Source: Sphingobium sp. TCM1
GTDB lineage: Bacteria; Pseudomonadota; Alphaproteobacteria; Sphingomonadales; Sphingomonadaceae
Direction: 5' to 3'
Length of the DNA: 64,000 bases
Assembly (NCBI RefSeq): GCF_001650725.1
Contig: NZ_LXVX01000041.1
Span: 1 to 64,000 of the forward strand
The position numbers and the translations under genes are program-made. Under the pieces are notes generated by a model. The model ran no database searches and was not told where the DNA came from. It saw nothing but the letters and a program-made list of their open reading frames with translations. Positions 55,216 to 63,989 of the stretch are shown here, piece after piece (position 1 is the stretch's first letter; every line of letters begins with the position of its first letter).

Positions 55216-55572
55216 ATGTCCAACTCATCCAATTCCTACGCTTCATCCTCACTGCCGCCCGGCGATCTGCACATCCGTGTCGAGCGGCAGGGCCTTGCCT
55301 TGGGCGCGGCGCGCGAACGGACGCTGCGCGCCGACACGGATTCGCGGGATCGTGAAATGCGGCTGGAGGCAGCGATCGATGATTGGGAAAATGAAGGCGG
55401 CACCGCCAACCCGGTCGCCCCCGCGTCCCTGCCCGGCCTTCCCGACAGGATCGGCGGCCTGCGCTGGCTTGCCGATCTGTTTCGCGACGACACTCTTTCC
55501 CGTGCGGTCATTTTCAACGGCCTGCTCTTGCTGATCGCGGCGGCGGGTCTCGCTGTCCTGCTGAACGATTGA
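55216..55572 (+). CDS. hypothetical tail-anchored protein
   Basis: A 118-aa protein with a charged, proline-containing N-terminal part and one hydrophobic helix near the C-terminus (about 98-116, FNGLLLLIAAAGLAVLL), so it may be tail-anchored. AAGGAGAG lies about 4 nt before the ATG. No family recognised. Confidence 0.7.
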   Translation: MSNSSNSYASSSLPPGDLHIRVERQGLALGAARERTLRADTDSRDREMRLEAAIDDWENEGGTANPVAPASLPGLPDRIGGLRWLADLFRDDTLSRAVIFNGLLLLIAAAGLAVLLND

Positions 55573-55577
55573 CGCCG

Positions 55578-55817
55578 ATGCCCCCGCAGCCCCGCGGCCC
55601 CGCAGCGCCAACCGGAATGGATCAGGGAATGAATCATCGACGCACCGGACCGGGTCTGGCGGCCGCACCATCGCCCCTGTCAGCCGGCGGACTTGTCCGG
55701 CTGCACAGGCTTGAAGCCATGCTCGAAACCGCGCGTGACAAGATCGCGCGTGGCGAAACGCTCTCGCGGGCCGACCGGCAACGCCTCAACGCCGCGCTCG
55801 ACGCGTTCGCCGCCTGA
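55578..55817 (+). CDS. small helical hypothetical protein
   Basis: A 79-aa frame starting 5 nt after the preceding stop. The second half (HRLEAMLETARDKIARGETLSRADRQRLNAALDAF) reads as two amphipathic helices. Start may also be at a later ATG (55620 area). Weak start signal; no family recognised. Coupling to the tail-anchored gene is plausible. Confidence 0.5.
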   Translation: MPPQPRGPAAPTGMDQGMNHRRTGPGLAAAPSPLSAGGLVRLHRLEAMLETARDKIARGETLSRADRQRLNAALDAFAA

Positions 55818-55874
55818 TGAACGGCAGGCCGCCCTTCGAAGCCATCGGCTCGGGAACGACCGTTCCCCCGCCTG

Positions 55875-56279
55875 TCACTTCCCCGGCGGCGTGCGGTAGG
55901 GGATGAAGTCGCCCAGGGCGCAGGCACCCGATGTGATGCCCGTCTGCAAATTGGCGGTGGTGGTGAAATCGCCCCGGCACAGTTGCGACCCGAAACTGCG
56001 CACGATCATCGTGTCGCCATAGGTCAGGCCGTTGCAACTACCGATCAGCTCATTCTTGTAGACCAGCTTCCTGCTCACCCGATAGAGGAGCACATTGTTG
56101 CTGATGACCGTCAGGTTGGTCTGCGGCTCGCGGTTGATGCAGCTCTGCTTCTCGCCCGGCACCTTGCCTGCTAGCGCCTTGTCCAGCTCGGCCGCCTGCT
56201 TGTCCGTCAGCGGCCGGGGTTCATAGCTGCCGGTGCAGGCCGCCAACAGCAGCGGCGCCATTCCCATCCACGCGCGCAT
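55875..56279 (-). CDS. lipoprotein of unknown function
   Basis: A 134-aa lipoprotein: signal peptide MRAWMGMAPLLLAAC with lipobox LAAC. GGAGAG lies 6 nt before the ATG at 56279. Three further Cys in the mature part (SCINREP, GSCNGL, GACALGD region) suggest disulfides and a periplasmic fold. Not recognised. It follows the gloA-gloB pair on the same strand. Confidence 0.75.
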   Translation of the reverse strand: MRAWMGMAPLLLAACTGSYEPRPLTDKQAAELDKALAGKVPGEKQSCINREPQTNLTVISNNVLLYRVSRKLVYKNELIGSCNGLTYGDTMIVRSFGSQLCRGDFTTTANLQTGITSGACALGDFIPYRTPPGK

Positions 56280-56333
56280 CGCGACTCTCCCGATCATAGC
56301 CACCCACAGGACGGCATCATAAGGCAAAAACCG

Positions 56334-57065
56334 TCAGGCCGCATCCTTGGCCGCGCGTCGTTCGGCCAGTTGCTCGACGCTGCGCGCGCGCATGAAGATG
56401 TTGGTCGCCCGCTCCTCCCCGATGCTGGTCGGCACGGTCGGCTCGCCGCGCACGCGCGCCGCCTCCACCGCCGCGACCCGCGCGGCGATCGCTGCATTGT
56501 CCGGCTCCACCGTCAGCGCGAAGCGGCCGTTGGAGAGCGTATATTCATGCGCGCAATAGACCGCCGTCTCGTCGGGCAGCGCCGCCAGCCGCGCCATGTT
56601 GGCGAACATCTGCGCCGCCGTCCCCTCGAACAGCCGGCCACATCCCATGGCGAACAAGGTATCGCCCACGAAAATGATGCGATCCCCCGCCAGATGATAG
56701 GCGATATGCCCCGCCGTATGCGCGGGCACCTCGATCACTGTCGCGGCATGATCGCCGATGCGGACGCAATCGCCCTCTTCCACCGTCCGGTCCAGCGTAC
56801 CGATCTTCCCGGCCTCCGCCGCCGGGCCGGTGATGATGCACCCTGTCGCGGCCTTGATCGCCGCATTGCCGCCGACATGATCGCCATGCCAGTGGGTGTT
56901 CCAGATCTGGCCGATGCTCCATCCCCGCGCGGCGGCCGCCGCCAGCACCGGATCGGCCACCGCCGGGTCGACCGCCACCGTCTCGGCGCTGGCCGGGTCA
57001 TGCAACAGCCAGACATAATTGTCGCTGAGGACGGGGATGCGGACGACCTCCAGCATGGCGCTCAC
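56334..57065 (-). CDS. gloB: hydroxyacylglutathione hydrolase (glyoxalase II)
   Basis: A 243-aa metallo-beta-lactamase-fold enzyme that hydrolyses S-D-lactoylglutathione. Metal motif THWHGDH (57-63) and the later GDTLFAMGCGRLFEG are present. It starts at a GTG overlapping the gloA stop by 4 nt (57062-57065); an ATG at 57056 is an alternative. Together with gloA it detoxifies methylglyoxal. Confidence 0.95.
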   Translation of the reverse strand: MSAMLEVVRIPVLSDNYVWLLHDPASAETVAVDPAVADPVLAAAAARGWSIGQIWNTHWHGDHVGGNAAIKAATGCIITGPAAEAGKIGTLDRTVEEGDCVRIGDHAATVIEVPAHTAGHIAYHLAGDRIIFVGDTLFAMGCGRLFEGTAAQMFANMARLAALPDETAVYCAHEYTLSNGRFALTVEPDNAAIAARVAAVEAARVRGEPTVPTSIGEERATNIFMRARSVEQLAERRAAKDAA

Positions 57066-57496
57066 CAGCTGCCGATATTGGGCATCGACACCCAGGGTTC
57101 GGCCGGCTCCAGCCGCCCGTCCTGCAACAGCTCGATCGAGATATTGTCGGGCGTCCGCACGAAGGCCATATGCCCGTCGCGCGGCGGCCGGTTGATCGTC
57201 ACGCCCGCGTCCATCAGCCGCTGGCAGGTCTCGTAGATATTCTCGACCTGATAGGCGATATGCCCGAAATTGCGGCCGCCATCATAGGTTTCGGCCGGGC
57301 TGCCATCCTCCGGCGGCCAGTTGTAGGTCAGCTCGACCTGCGCATCCTCGTCGCCCGGCGCGGCGAGATAGACCAGGGTGAAACGGCCCTGTTCGCTGTC
57401 GAAGCGCCGGACTTCATTAAGGCCCAGCAGTTCGAAAAAGCCGATGCTCTTGTCCACGTCGGTCACGCGGATCATGCTGTGCAGATATTTGGGCAA
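57062..57496 (-). CDS. gloA: lactoylglutathione lyase (glyoxalase I)
   Basis: A 144-aa vicinal-oxygen-chelate enzyme that converts the methylglyoxal-glutathione adduct. Metal ligands are visible: His7 in YLHSMIRV, Glu in VELTYNW, His in FGHIAYQV and Glu in ISIELLQ. Coupled to gloB, which does the next step. Confidence 0.95.
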   Translation of the reverse strand: MPKYLHSMIRVTDVDKSIGFFELLGLNEVRRFDSEQGRFTLVYLAAPGDEDAQVELTYNWPPEDGSPAETYDGGRNFGHIAYQVENIYETCQRLMDAGVTINRPPRDGHMAFVRTPDNISIELLQDGRLEPAEPWVSMPNIGSW

Positions 57497-57598
57497 GACG
57501 GCCTCCGTTCGTCGCCGTAAAGCAACGGTTCATCTCAGGAATGACAGATATGGCCCTAAGATAGGATCGCGCCCCACCGGACGGAAGAGGAAAGCAGC

Positions 57599-58306
57599 AT
57601 GGCGATGGAGATGCGGGACAAGGTTTTGCTGGGCAGCGCCGCGCTGCTGGCGGTCGGCATGGTCGCGGGCGGCTATCTGCTGGGCGACGGCCTCACCCGC
57701 GCCAGGGCGGCGGACCGCTCGGTCACCGTCCGTGGCCTCGCCGAAAAGGATGTCACCGCCGATCTCGCCACCTGGTCGATCAGCTATTCGGCGACCGGCT
57801 TCGACCTGCCCACCGTCCGCGCCGAAATCGACGCCAACACCCGGGAACTGCAATCCTATTTCCGCACCCTCGGCTTCAAGCCCGACGAACTGAAGCCGGT
57901 GGGCGCGGGCGTCAACCAGTGGCTGAACAATGGCGTCAGCACGATCACCATCACCCAGCGGATGCTGCTGCGCACGACCGACATCCCGCGCGCGCAAAAG
58001 GCCGTGGCGCAGCAATTCGATCTCGTGCGGCGCGGCGTGACGCTCCAGGAAGGATCGGGGATGCGCTACAGTTTCACCAGGCTCAACGATGTGAAGCCCG
58101 CGATGGTCGCCGCCGCGACGAAGGACGCCCGCGCCGCCGCCGAACAGTTCGCCAAGGATTCGGGCGCCGGCGTGGGCGGCATCAAGAGCGCGACCCAGGG
58201 CTATTTCTCGATCGACGCGCGCGACGGTGAAGGCGGCGACGGTGCCAGCGACACGCCCTACAAGAAGGTGCGCGTCGTCACGACCGTCGACTTCTACCTG
58301 AAATAG
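57599..58306 (+). CDS. SIMPL domain protein
   Basis: A 235-aa exported or membrane-anchored protein: N-terminal hydrophobic segment (about 10-28), then the SIMPL (DUF541) domain beginning RSVTVRGLAEKDVTADLATWSISY. The family forms ring-like periplasmic assemblies; role unknown. Ends just before a small terminator hairpin. Confidence 0.88.
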   Translation: MAMEMRDKVLLGSAALLAVGMVAGGYLLGDGLTRARAADRSVTVRGLAEKDVTADLATWSISYSATGFDLPTVRAEIDANTRELQSYFRTLGFKPDELKPVGAGVNQWLNNGVSTITITQRMLLRTTDIPRAQKAVAQQFDLVRRGVTLQEGSGMRYSFTRLNDVKPAMVAAATKDARAAAEQFAKDSGAGVGGIKSATQGYFSIDARDGEGGDGASDTPYKKVRVVTTVDFYLK

Positions 58307-58312
58307 GAATGC

Positions 58313-58333
58313 GGCGCCTGTTGCGCCATTTTT
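58313..58333 (+). terminator. small intrinsic terminator of the SIMPL gene
   Basis: GGCGC (58313-58317) and GCGCC (58323-58327) form a short stem with a CTGTT loop, followed by five T (58329-58333). It begins 7 nt past the stop codon. Confidence 0.5.
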
Positions 58334-58458
58334 CCCTTGAAATGCCCAACAGGACTCAGATTAAATCCTTATATAACAATCTATTAAATATCGACACAAC
58401 CAACCAGCGCACGCAACTGTCCAGATCGTTGTCGGGATAAGAGCGACGAAGCGCGCGC

Positions 58459-59325
58459 TCAGCCCCCCGCCGGCAATCGGGTCAGATTGTCCGCCGCCGC
58501 CTTGCCCGCGGGCGATTCCGGCGCGATCCTGACTGCCCGTTGCCAGGCCGATCGCGCCACGTCGGCATGATCGGTCAGGATCGCGACATTGCCCTCCTCC
58601 AGCGCGACCGAGGCGTCATCGGGGGACAATTGCACGGCCCGCGCAATATGCGCCTGCGCCAGGCGCAGTTCGCCCGATCGCCGCGCCAGCGTCGCCGACA
58701 GCAGCCAACCCAGCGGGTCGGCGGGCGCCTGCGCCAGCGCCACGTCCAGCGACTCCCGCGCCGCCTTCATATCGCCCAGCGCCACCAGCGCCCGCGCCCG
58801 GTCCAGATGCACCTCGCCCTTTTCCAGCCCGTCGGGCAGGCCGCGCGCCAGCGCCGCGTCGAAACTGGTGCGCGCCTTGGCCACGTCCCCGGCGGCCAGC
58901 GCCGCATTGCCCGCCTGCGCCCACAGCCGCGCGCCCTGCACCATCTCGCCGCCGCGTTCCGCCTCCTCGGCCGCCTGTTCGAAGGCGACGATGGCCGGCG
59001 TCCAGCGTTCCGCGCGGGCATAGGCGAACCCCATGCAGTGCCGGGCGTAGAAGCTCCCGCCCTCCATCCGCCACTTCTGGGCGAAGGCGACGCCGGCATC
59101 GGGCGATTCGATCGCCTGGTCGAGGCAGGTCTGGAACGGTGCGGCGAATTTGGCCGGCACCGGAATCCTGCCGTCGTCGCGGGCGACCGCATTCCCTCCT
59201 GCCGGTGCGACCGGCGCCGCCGCCGCTGCGGCGCGCTCCTCCTGCTTCTGCTTGCGGCTGCGGTTCATCACCGCCTCGATCTCGGGGTCATAGGCCTGGA
59301 GCAGGAGCGGCAGTAAGAAGGGCAT
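58459..59325 (-). CDS. tetratricopeptide-repeat protein
   Basis: A 288-aa protein with a hydrophobic N-terminal start, an Ala/Lys-rich stretch, then about five TPR units (residues about 85-285, e.g. ALAAGDVAKARTSFDAALARG and ARAVQLSPDDASVALEEGNVA). TPRs mediate protein contacts. It starts inside the hydrolase stop (TGATG) and is co-translated with that gene. Confidence 0.85.
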   Translation of the reverse strand: MPFLLPLLLQAYDPEIEAVMNRSRKQKQEERAAAAAAPVAPAGGNAVARDDGRIPVPAKFAAPFQTCLDQAIESPDAGVAFAQKWRMEGGSFYARHCMGFAYARAERWTPAIVAFEQAAEEAERGGEMVQGARLWAQAGNAALAAGDVAKARTSFDAALARGLPDGLEKGEVHLDRARALVALGDMKAARESLDVALAQAPADPLGWLLSATLARRSGELRLAQAHIARAVQLSPDDASVALEEGNVAILTDHADVARSAWQRAVRIAPESPAGKAAADNLTRLPAGG

Positions 59326-60104
59326 CAGACATTATCCACGGTTTGGGCCAACAGGCTGGCGACGGTGCGGACCAGCAGGGCGATGTCGCCGTCGCGGGAA
59401 AGACGATGGTCGCCGTCCTTAATCAGCAGCGTCTGCACATCGGATGAACGCAGCCGCCCGGCGGTCCGCAGCGCGATCTCCCACGGCACGTCCGGGTCCG
59501 CCTGCCCGTGCAGCAGCCGCACCGGGCAGTCGATCGCGATTTCATCCTCCAGCAGGCGCAGCCCCTGCCCCGATTCCCAGAAAGCGAGCGTCGTCACATA
59601 GGGATGGTCGCCATAGGGCGTCGGCTCCTCGATCCGTCCTTCCGTCCGCAGCAGTGCCTTGTCCGCATCGGTAAAGCCCCATTCCGTGAAATCCGGCGCG
59701 GCGGCGATGCCGACGATGCCCGCCACCCGCTCCGGCCGCGCCAGCGCGACCAGAAGCGCCAGCCAGCCCCCCATCGACGATCCGACCAGCACGACCGGTC
59801 CCTTCACCAGCGCGTCGAGCAGCAGCAGCACGTCGTCGCGCCAGCTCGCCAGCGTGCCGTCGGCAAAGCGCCCGTCGCTCGCGCCATTGCCGCCATAGTC
59901 GAGCCGCAGAATCGCCCGTCCCTGCCGATCCGCCCAGCCATGCAGCGCCACGGCCTTCCCGCCCTCCATGTCGGACATATAGCCCGGCAGGAAGACCAGG
60001 GTCGGCCCCACCCCCGCGCTATGGCGATAGGCCAGGCGCAGACCGTCGGGCCGGGTGAAGAAGGCGGGCGGCGCGGGATCGGCGATGGTCATGGGCGTTG
60101 TCAT
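59325..60104 (-). CDS. alpha/beta hydrolase
   Basis: A 259-aa alpha/beta hydrolase with nucleophile elbow GSSMGG (about 109-114), oxyanion part FLPGYMSDMEGG, acid in HGQADPDVP and His in DGDHRLSR. This layout resembles the esterase/thioesterase group of ABHD10-type enzymes. It overlaps the TPR gene by 1 nt. Substrate unknown. Confidence 0.88.
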   Translation of the reverse strand: MTTPMTIADPAPPAFFTRPDGLRLAYRHSAGVGPTLVFLPGYMSDMEGGKAVALHGWADRQGRAILRLDYGGNGASDGRFADGTLASWRDDVLLLLDALVKGPVVLVGSSMGGWLALLVALARPERVAGIVGIAAAPDFTEWGFTDADKALLRTEGRIEEPTPYGDHPYVTTLAFWESGQGLRLLEDEIAIDCPVRLLHGQADPDVPWEIALRTAGRLRSSDVQTLLIKDGDHRLSRDGDIALLVRTVASLLAQTVDNV

Positions 60105-60223
60105 ATCCTGGTTCAGACGGCGCGCCTGCCCTTAGACCGGCTTTTTGCCGAAACCCAAAAAATAATGCAGCCAACGCGTTGACAGCCCCGGAGGCACCCG
60201 TTAGAGGCGCCCTCCTACCCCGT

Positions 60224-60310
60224 GCCCAGATGGCGGAATTGGTAGACGCACCAGCTTCAGGTGCTGGCGATCGCAAGGTCGTGGAGGTTCGAGTCCTCTT
60301 CTGGGCACCA
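60224..60310 (+). tRNA. tRNA-Leu(CAG)
   Basis: An 87-nt tRNA. The acceptor stem GCCCAGA pairs with TCTGGGC, the anticodon stem CCAGC/GCTGG holds loop TTCAGGT (anticodon CAG), a long variable arm follows, and the T-arm is GGAGGTTCGAGTCCTCT. The CCA end (60308-60310) is encoded. Confidence 0.96.
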
Positions 60311-60510
60311 TTTTTCAGCAAGCCTGAAAATACTCAAAAGCGGCTGGCAACGGCCGCTTTTTTGTTATCTCGCACAAATGTCGGCTTCTCGGGTTCGACG
60401 CCATCGCGCGCAGCACAACCCTGTCTGTCAGAATAAGGATCCGCCTGTCGCGCAACCTGCACGATGCCCCGCCTTGCGGCGAAGTCGTTGCTCATCTTCA
60501 GGAAAAAGGT

Positions 60511-60602
60511 TGGCGGAGACGGAGGGATTCGAACCCTCGGTAGCCCCTTAAGGCTACGACGGTTTAGCAAACCGCTGGTTTCAGCCACTCACCCACGTCT
60601 CC
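60511..60602 (-). tRNA. tRNA-Ser(GCT)
   Basis: A 92-nt tRNA on the minus strand: 5' GGAGACG pairs with 3' CGTCTCC; anticodon loop TTGCTAA gives anticodon GCT; a long variable arm (CGTAGCCTTAAGGGGCTA) is typical for serine. The CCA end (60513-60511) is encoded. Confidence 0.96.
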
Positions 60603-60835
60603 GCACGGATTTGCCCGTCTCTTGGGGAGAGGGGCAGTGGCTAGGGCGCGGCTATAGCGAGGGCTTTGCTGCATGGCAACGGTCCTGTGCAGGGATTTTT
60701 TCGCTATGGGGGGACCAAGGGATTTCGGTCCGGCCCGGAATCGACTCGGGTCGCCGTTCGTTCATTGTCGGCTCAGCTTTACAGCCGATAATCTGGAATA
60801 TGGTCTCAAGAGCGGGCATCCGGGGAGTATCGGGC

Positions 60836-61654
60836 ATGATCGGCATCAAGGGGCGCGTGAGCGTCCGCATCGCACGCGCAACGACGTTGATCGCGGCGCT
60901 GGCGGGATTGGCGCTGACTCCGGTCGCGATTTCCGCACAGGTCCGCACGATCGATCCCAACACGGCGATCGACGCCGACCTCGCTCCACCGCCACCGGCG
61001 ACCAGCGCGCCGACCGATCCCGGCGTCGATCCCAGCGTCGATGATGGCGCTAACGACAGCGGCACCAGCTACGATCCGCCGCCCCCGGTCGCGGCGCCGC
61101 CGTCCAGCGGCACGACCGCGACCGGCGCGCCCGTGACGGCGGATTCGCCACCCTCGACCATTTCCCCTGGCCAATCCTACCAGGAAGACGACCTGATCGG
61201 CGCCGCCGAGGGCGTGTTCGGCAAGGGCGCGGAAGGCCTGGCCGGCATCATCGAGAAAATCCTGAAGGATCAGGGCCGCCCCAACGCCTATATTGCCGGG
61301 CGTGAAGCATCGGGTGCCTTCGTCGTGGGCCTGCGCTACGGCTCGGGCACGCTCAACCACAAGATCGAGGGCAAGCGCGAAGTCTATTGGACCGGCCCGT
61401 CGATCGGGTTCGACGTGGGCGGCAACGCGGCCAATACCTTCGTTCTGGTCTATAATCTCTACGATACGCAGGAACTGTACCACCGCTTCCCCGCAGCAGA
61501 GGGGACCGCCTATCTGGTCGGCGGCTTTACCGCCAGCTATCTGCGCTGGGGCAATGTCGTGCTGATTCCGATCCGTCTGGGCGTCGGCTATCGCCTGGGC
61601 GTCAATGCCGGTTACATGAAGTTCACCGAAAAGCGGAACTGGCTGCCCTTCTGA
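60836..61654 (+). CDS. exported DUF1134 family protein
   Basis: A 272-aa protein. The signal peptide ends near VAISAQ; a Pro/Thr/Asp-rich linker (about 45-110) precedes the DUF1134 domain (about 118-272), seen in GSGTLNHKIEGKREVYWTGP and GFDVGGNAANTFVLVYNL. I use the ATG at 60836 (GGGGAG about 8 nt upstream); an ATG at 60800 is possible. The family is envelope-associated with unknown activity. Confidence 0.88.
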   Translation: MIGIKGRVSVRIARATTLIAALAGLALTPVAISAQVRTIDPNTAIDADLAPPPPATSAPTDPGVDPSVDDGANDSGTSYDPPPPVAAPPSSGTTATGAPVTADSPPSTISPGQSYQEDDLIGAAEGVFGKGAEGLAGIIEKILKDQGRPNAYIAGREASGAFVVGLRYGSGTLNHKIEGKREVYWTGPSIGFDVGGNAANTFVLVYNLYDTQELYHRFPAAEGTAYLVGGFTASYLRWGNVVLIPIRLGVGYRLGVNAGYMKFTEKRNWLPF

Positions 61655-61660
61655 TAAGGC

Positions 61661-62740
61661 TCATAGCGACAGGGCGAGTTGCTCGCCCTGTTCGCCTGCC
61701 TCTTCCGATTCCAGATTATGCACCCCCAGCCCCAGCAGCCGCGCTCCCATGCGCAGCGGCAACTGCGCCAGCAGCAGTTCGCGTCCCGCCTGACGCAGCA
61801 GGTCCGGCGACCGCACCGGCGCTGAAAAGCTGCGCGACCGGGTGATGATGCGGAAATCGGCGAACTTCACCTTCAGCACCACCGTCCGGCCCCAGACCTG
61901 CGCCCTCTCGATGCGGGTCCACAGGCTGACCGCGATGCGCTCGATCTCCGCCACCAGCGCCGCCTCCTCGACAAGGTCGTCGAAGAATGTGTCCTCCACG
62001 CTCACCGACTTGCGCCCTTCCCGTTCGCGCACCGGACGATCATCCTCCCCCCGTGCCGCGCGATAATAATAGTCGGCCATATTGCCGAAATGGGCTTGCA
62101 GGAAATGAAGGTCGCGCGCCCGCAGATCCGCGCCGGTCTCGATCCCCAGCGCCTGCATCCGCTTCGCCGTCACCGGCCCCACGCCATGGATGCGCCGCAC
62201 CGGCATGGCGGCGATGAAGGCCGCGCCCTCTCCGGGCCGCACCACGCAGATGCCGTCGGGCTTGTTCTGGTCCGACGCCAGCTTGGCGATCAGCTTGTTG
62301 TAGGATACGCCAGCCGAGGCGGTAAGGCCCGTTTCCTCGCGGATCATCCGCCTGATCGCCTGCGCGACCTGGGTTGCCGAACCCATGCCAGGCTTGTTCA
62401 CGGTCACGTCCAGATAGGCTTCATCGAGCGACAGGGGCTGGATGATGTCGGTGAACCGGCTGAAAATCTCCCGCACCTGCGCCGACACGGCGCGATAGAC
62501 CTCGAACCGCGGCTTGACGAAGACCAGGTCGGGGCAAAGCCGCCGCGCCCGCGCGCCCGGCATGGCGGATCGCACGCCGAACCTGCGCGCCTCATAGCTG
62601 CACGTCGCCACCACGCCGCGCGGCCCGCCGCCGCCGACCGCGATCGGCAATCCGCGCAAGCCCGCATCGTCGCGCTGCTCGACCGACGCGTAGAAGGCGT
62701 CCATGTCGATATGGATGATCTTGCGCGCGCCCGAGTCCAT
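61661..62740 (-). CDS. dinB: DNA polymerase IV
   Basis: A 359-aa Y-family translesion polymerase. HIDMDAFYASVEQRD (metal-binding Asp), then SLDEAYLDV with the catalytic acidic pair, helix-hairpin-helix GVGPVTAKRMQALGIET, and little-finger domain at the end. Length is normal. It is convergent with the DUF1134 gene. Confidence 0.96.
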   Translation of the reverse strand: MDSGARKIIHIDMDAFYASVEQRDDAGLRGLPIAVGGGGPRGVVATCSYEARRFGVRSAMPGARARRLCPDLVFVKPRFEVYRAVSAQVREIFSRFTDIIQPLSLDEAYLDVTVNKPGMGSATQVAQAIRRMIREETGLTASAGVSYNKLIAKLASDQNKPDGICVVRPGEGAAFIAAMPVRRIHGVGPVTAKRMQALGIETGADLRARDLHFLQAHFGNMADYYYRAARGEDDRPVREREGRKSVSVEDTFFDDLVEEAALVAEIERIAVSLWTRIERAQVWGRTVVLKVKFADFRIITRSRSFSAPVRSPDLLRQAGRELLLAQLPLRMGARLLGLGVHNLESEEAGEQGEQLALSL

Positions 62741-62779
62741 GGTGCTCGCTATGCCATAAGGAAGAACGAAAGGGAAACG

Positions 62780-63430
62780 TCAGCGCAGCAGGCGCAGATT
62801 GTCGAGCAGCGCTTCCAGATGCGCGCGGCTGATGCGGCTCCAGACATTATAGGTGCAAACCTGGCCGCCGACCCGCAGATAGGCCACCGAATGCAGTCCC
62901 CTGCCCTCGGGATTGTCGGCCGGATACGGCTCCGCGCCCGACAGGCCATAGCCAGCGAAGGCGGGCGCGGGCAGGCCGTCAATGTCCCGCAGATGCGGCC
63001 ATTGCGTCGCCAGTCGCGCGCGTTGCGCCGCCGCCGGCGCCTCATCCTGCGGCAGCAGGCTCGGTCCGGCAAAGCCATAGGCGCTGCGCAGCGCGGGCAA
63101 GTCGAACGCGACGCCCCAGCCGCCGCTGAAATCGGCGGCGCGCGCTACACCCTGCGCGCCCGCGTCCGACGCGAGCGCAAGCGGCGCACACCCGCGCCTG
63201 TCCCTGGATCTGGACCATTGGGCGCGGGCGATCTCTTCGCCCACCAACGGCTCGGGTCCGTGCGACGACGCGGCTGGCGACCCGGCCCGTGGGGCACCTA
63301 GGGGTGGGGAGGCATTGTCCTTCGGCCGATCGGCCTCCATGCCGTCCGATACCGTAGGAACAGGTGCGCCCGGCGACCCGCCGTCGCAGGCACCCATCAT
63401 CGTCACCGCCATCCACATCCATCGCCGCAT
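62780..63430 (-). CDS. lipoprotein of unknown function
   Basis: A 216-aa protein with a short signal and a lipobox-like MMGAC (Cys15). A long Pro/Ala/Gly-rich linker leads to a C-terminal part (about 95-216) with a Cys pair and VAYLRVGGQVCTYNVW. No family recognised. It lies 40 nt before dinB on the same strand. Confidence 0.7.
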   Translation of the reverse strand: MRRWMWMAVTMMGACDGGSPGAPVPTVSDGMEADRPKDNASPPLGAPRAGSPAASSHGPEPLVGEEIARAQWSRSRDRRGCAPLALASDAGAQGVARAADFSGGWGVAFDLPALRSAYGFAGPSLLPQDEAPAAAQRARLATQWPHLRDIDGLPAPAFAGYGLSGAEPYPADNPEGRGLHSVAYLRVGGQVCTYNVWSRISRAHLEALLDNLRLLR

Positions 63431-63464
63431 CGCGTCAGGACGCAGGGGCCGACGACCGGGTTCC

Positions 63465-63989
63465 CTATTTCCTGTCCTTGAGGCCCAGAAGCGCGGCGAA
63501 CGGGCTGGCCTGTTCCTCGCTCAGCACGCCTGCCTCCTTCAGATAGGCGTCGGCGTCCGGTGCCCGCGGAAACGGGATCATCGCCAGCGCCATCGTTTCG
63601 GCCACCGCCTCGCCCATGTCGACGACCTGCCCATCATAGCCGATCGTGTCGCAATCCTCGGCGTCCAGTTCCAGTTCCTCGGCTTCGGGCGTGCCTTCGC
63701 CTTCCACCACGAAGCGCAGCACGAAATCCGTGTCGATCGTCTCGGGCACCGGCACGCCGGTCGCGACGCAGGGCTGGGCCAGCGCGGCGCGCACCCGCCC
63801 CCGCGCCATGATCGCGCCATTCTCCTCGGTCAGCGTATAGTCCGCCTCCAGCCGGTCGAGCGCGGACAGGCCGAAGCGGCGGGCCAGCGCCTCGCGCTCG
63901 GCCGCGTCGGCCGCGATATGGGTGTCCCCGGTCAACCGCTTGACCTGGTCGGCCTTTACGGGCCGGGAAAATTCGGGCGTCATGCTCAT
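63465..63989 (-). CDS. DUF177 (YceD-like) protein
   Basis: A 174-aa acidic cytosolic protein of the DUF177/YceD family, linked to 23S rRNA accumulation in other bacteria. Typical parts are RVRAALAQPCVATGVPVPETIDTD and DAEDCDTIGYDGQVVDMGEAVAETMALAMIPFPR. The start at 63989 has GGAGA upstream. The usual neighbours rpmF or plsX would lie outside the window. Confidence 0.88.
   Translation of the reverse strand: MSMTPEFSRPVKADQVKRLTGDTHIAADAAEREALARRFGLSALDRLEADYTLTEENGAIMARGRVRAALAQPCVATGVPVPETIDTDFVLRFVVEGEGTPEAEELELDAEDCDTIGYDGQVVDMGEAVAETMALAMIPFPRAPDADAYLKEAGVLSEEQASPFAALLGLKDRK

Noticed and set aside
59332..59340. Single DnaA-box-like TTATCCACG
   Set aside because: One 8-of-9 match inside a coding sequence, with no cluster or AT-rich DUE nearby, so not evidence for an origin.
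60311..60510. Integration site next to tRNA-Leu
   Set aside because: No direct repeat of the tRNA 3' end and no integrase or foreign-looking genes follow.
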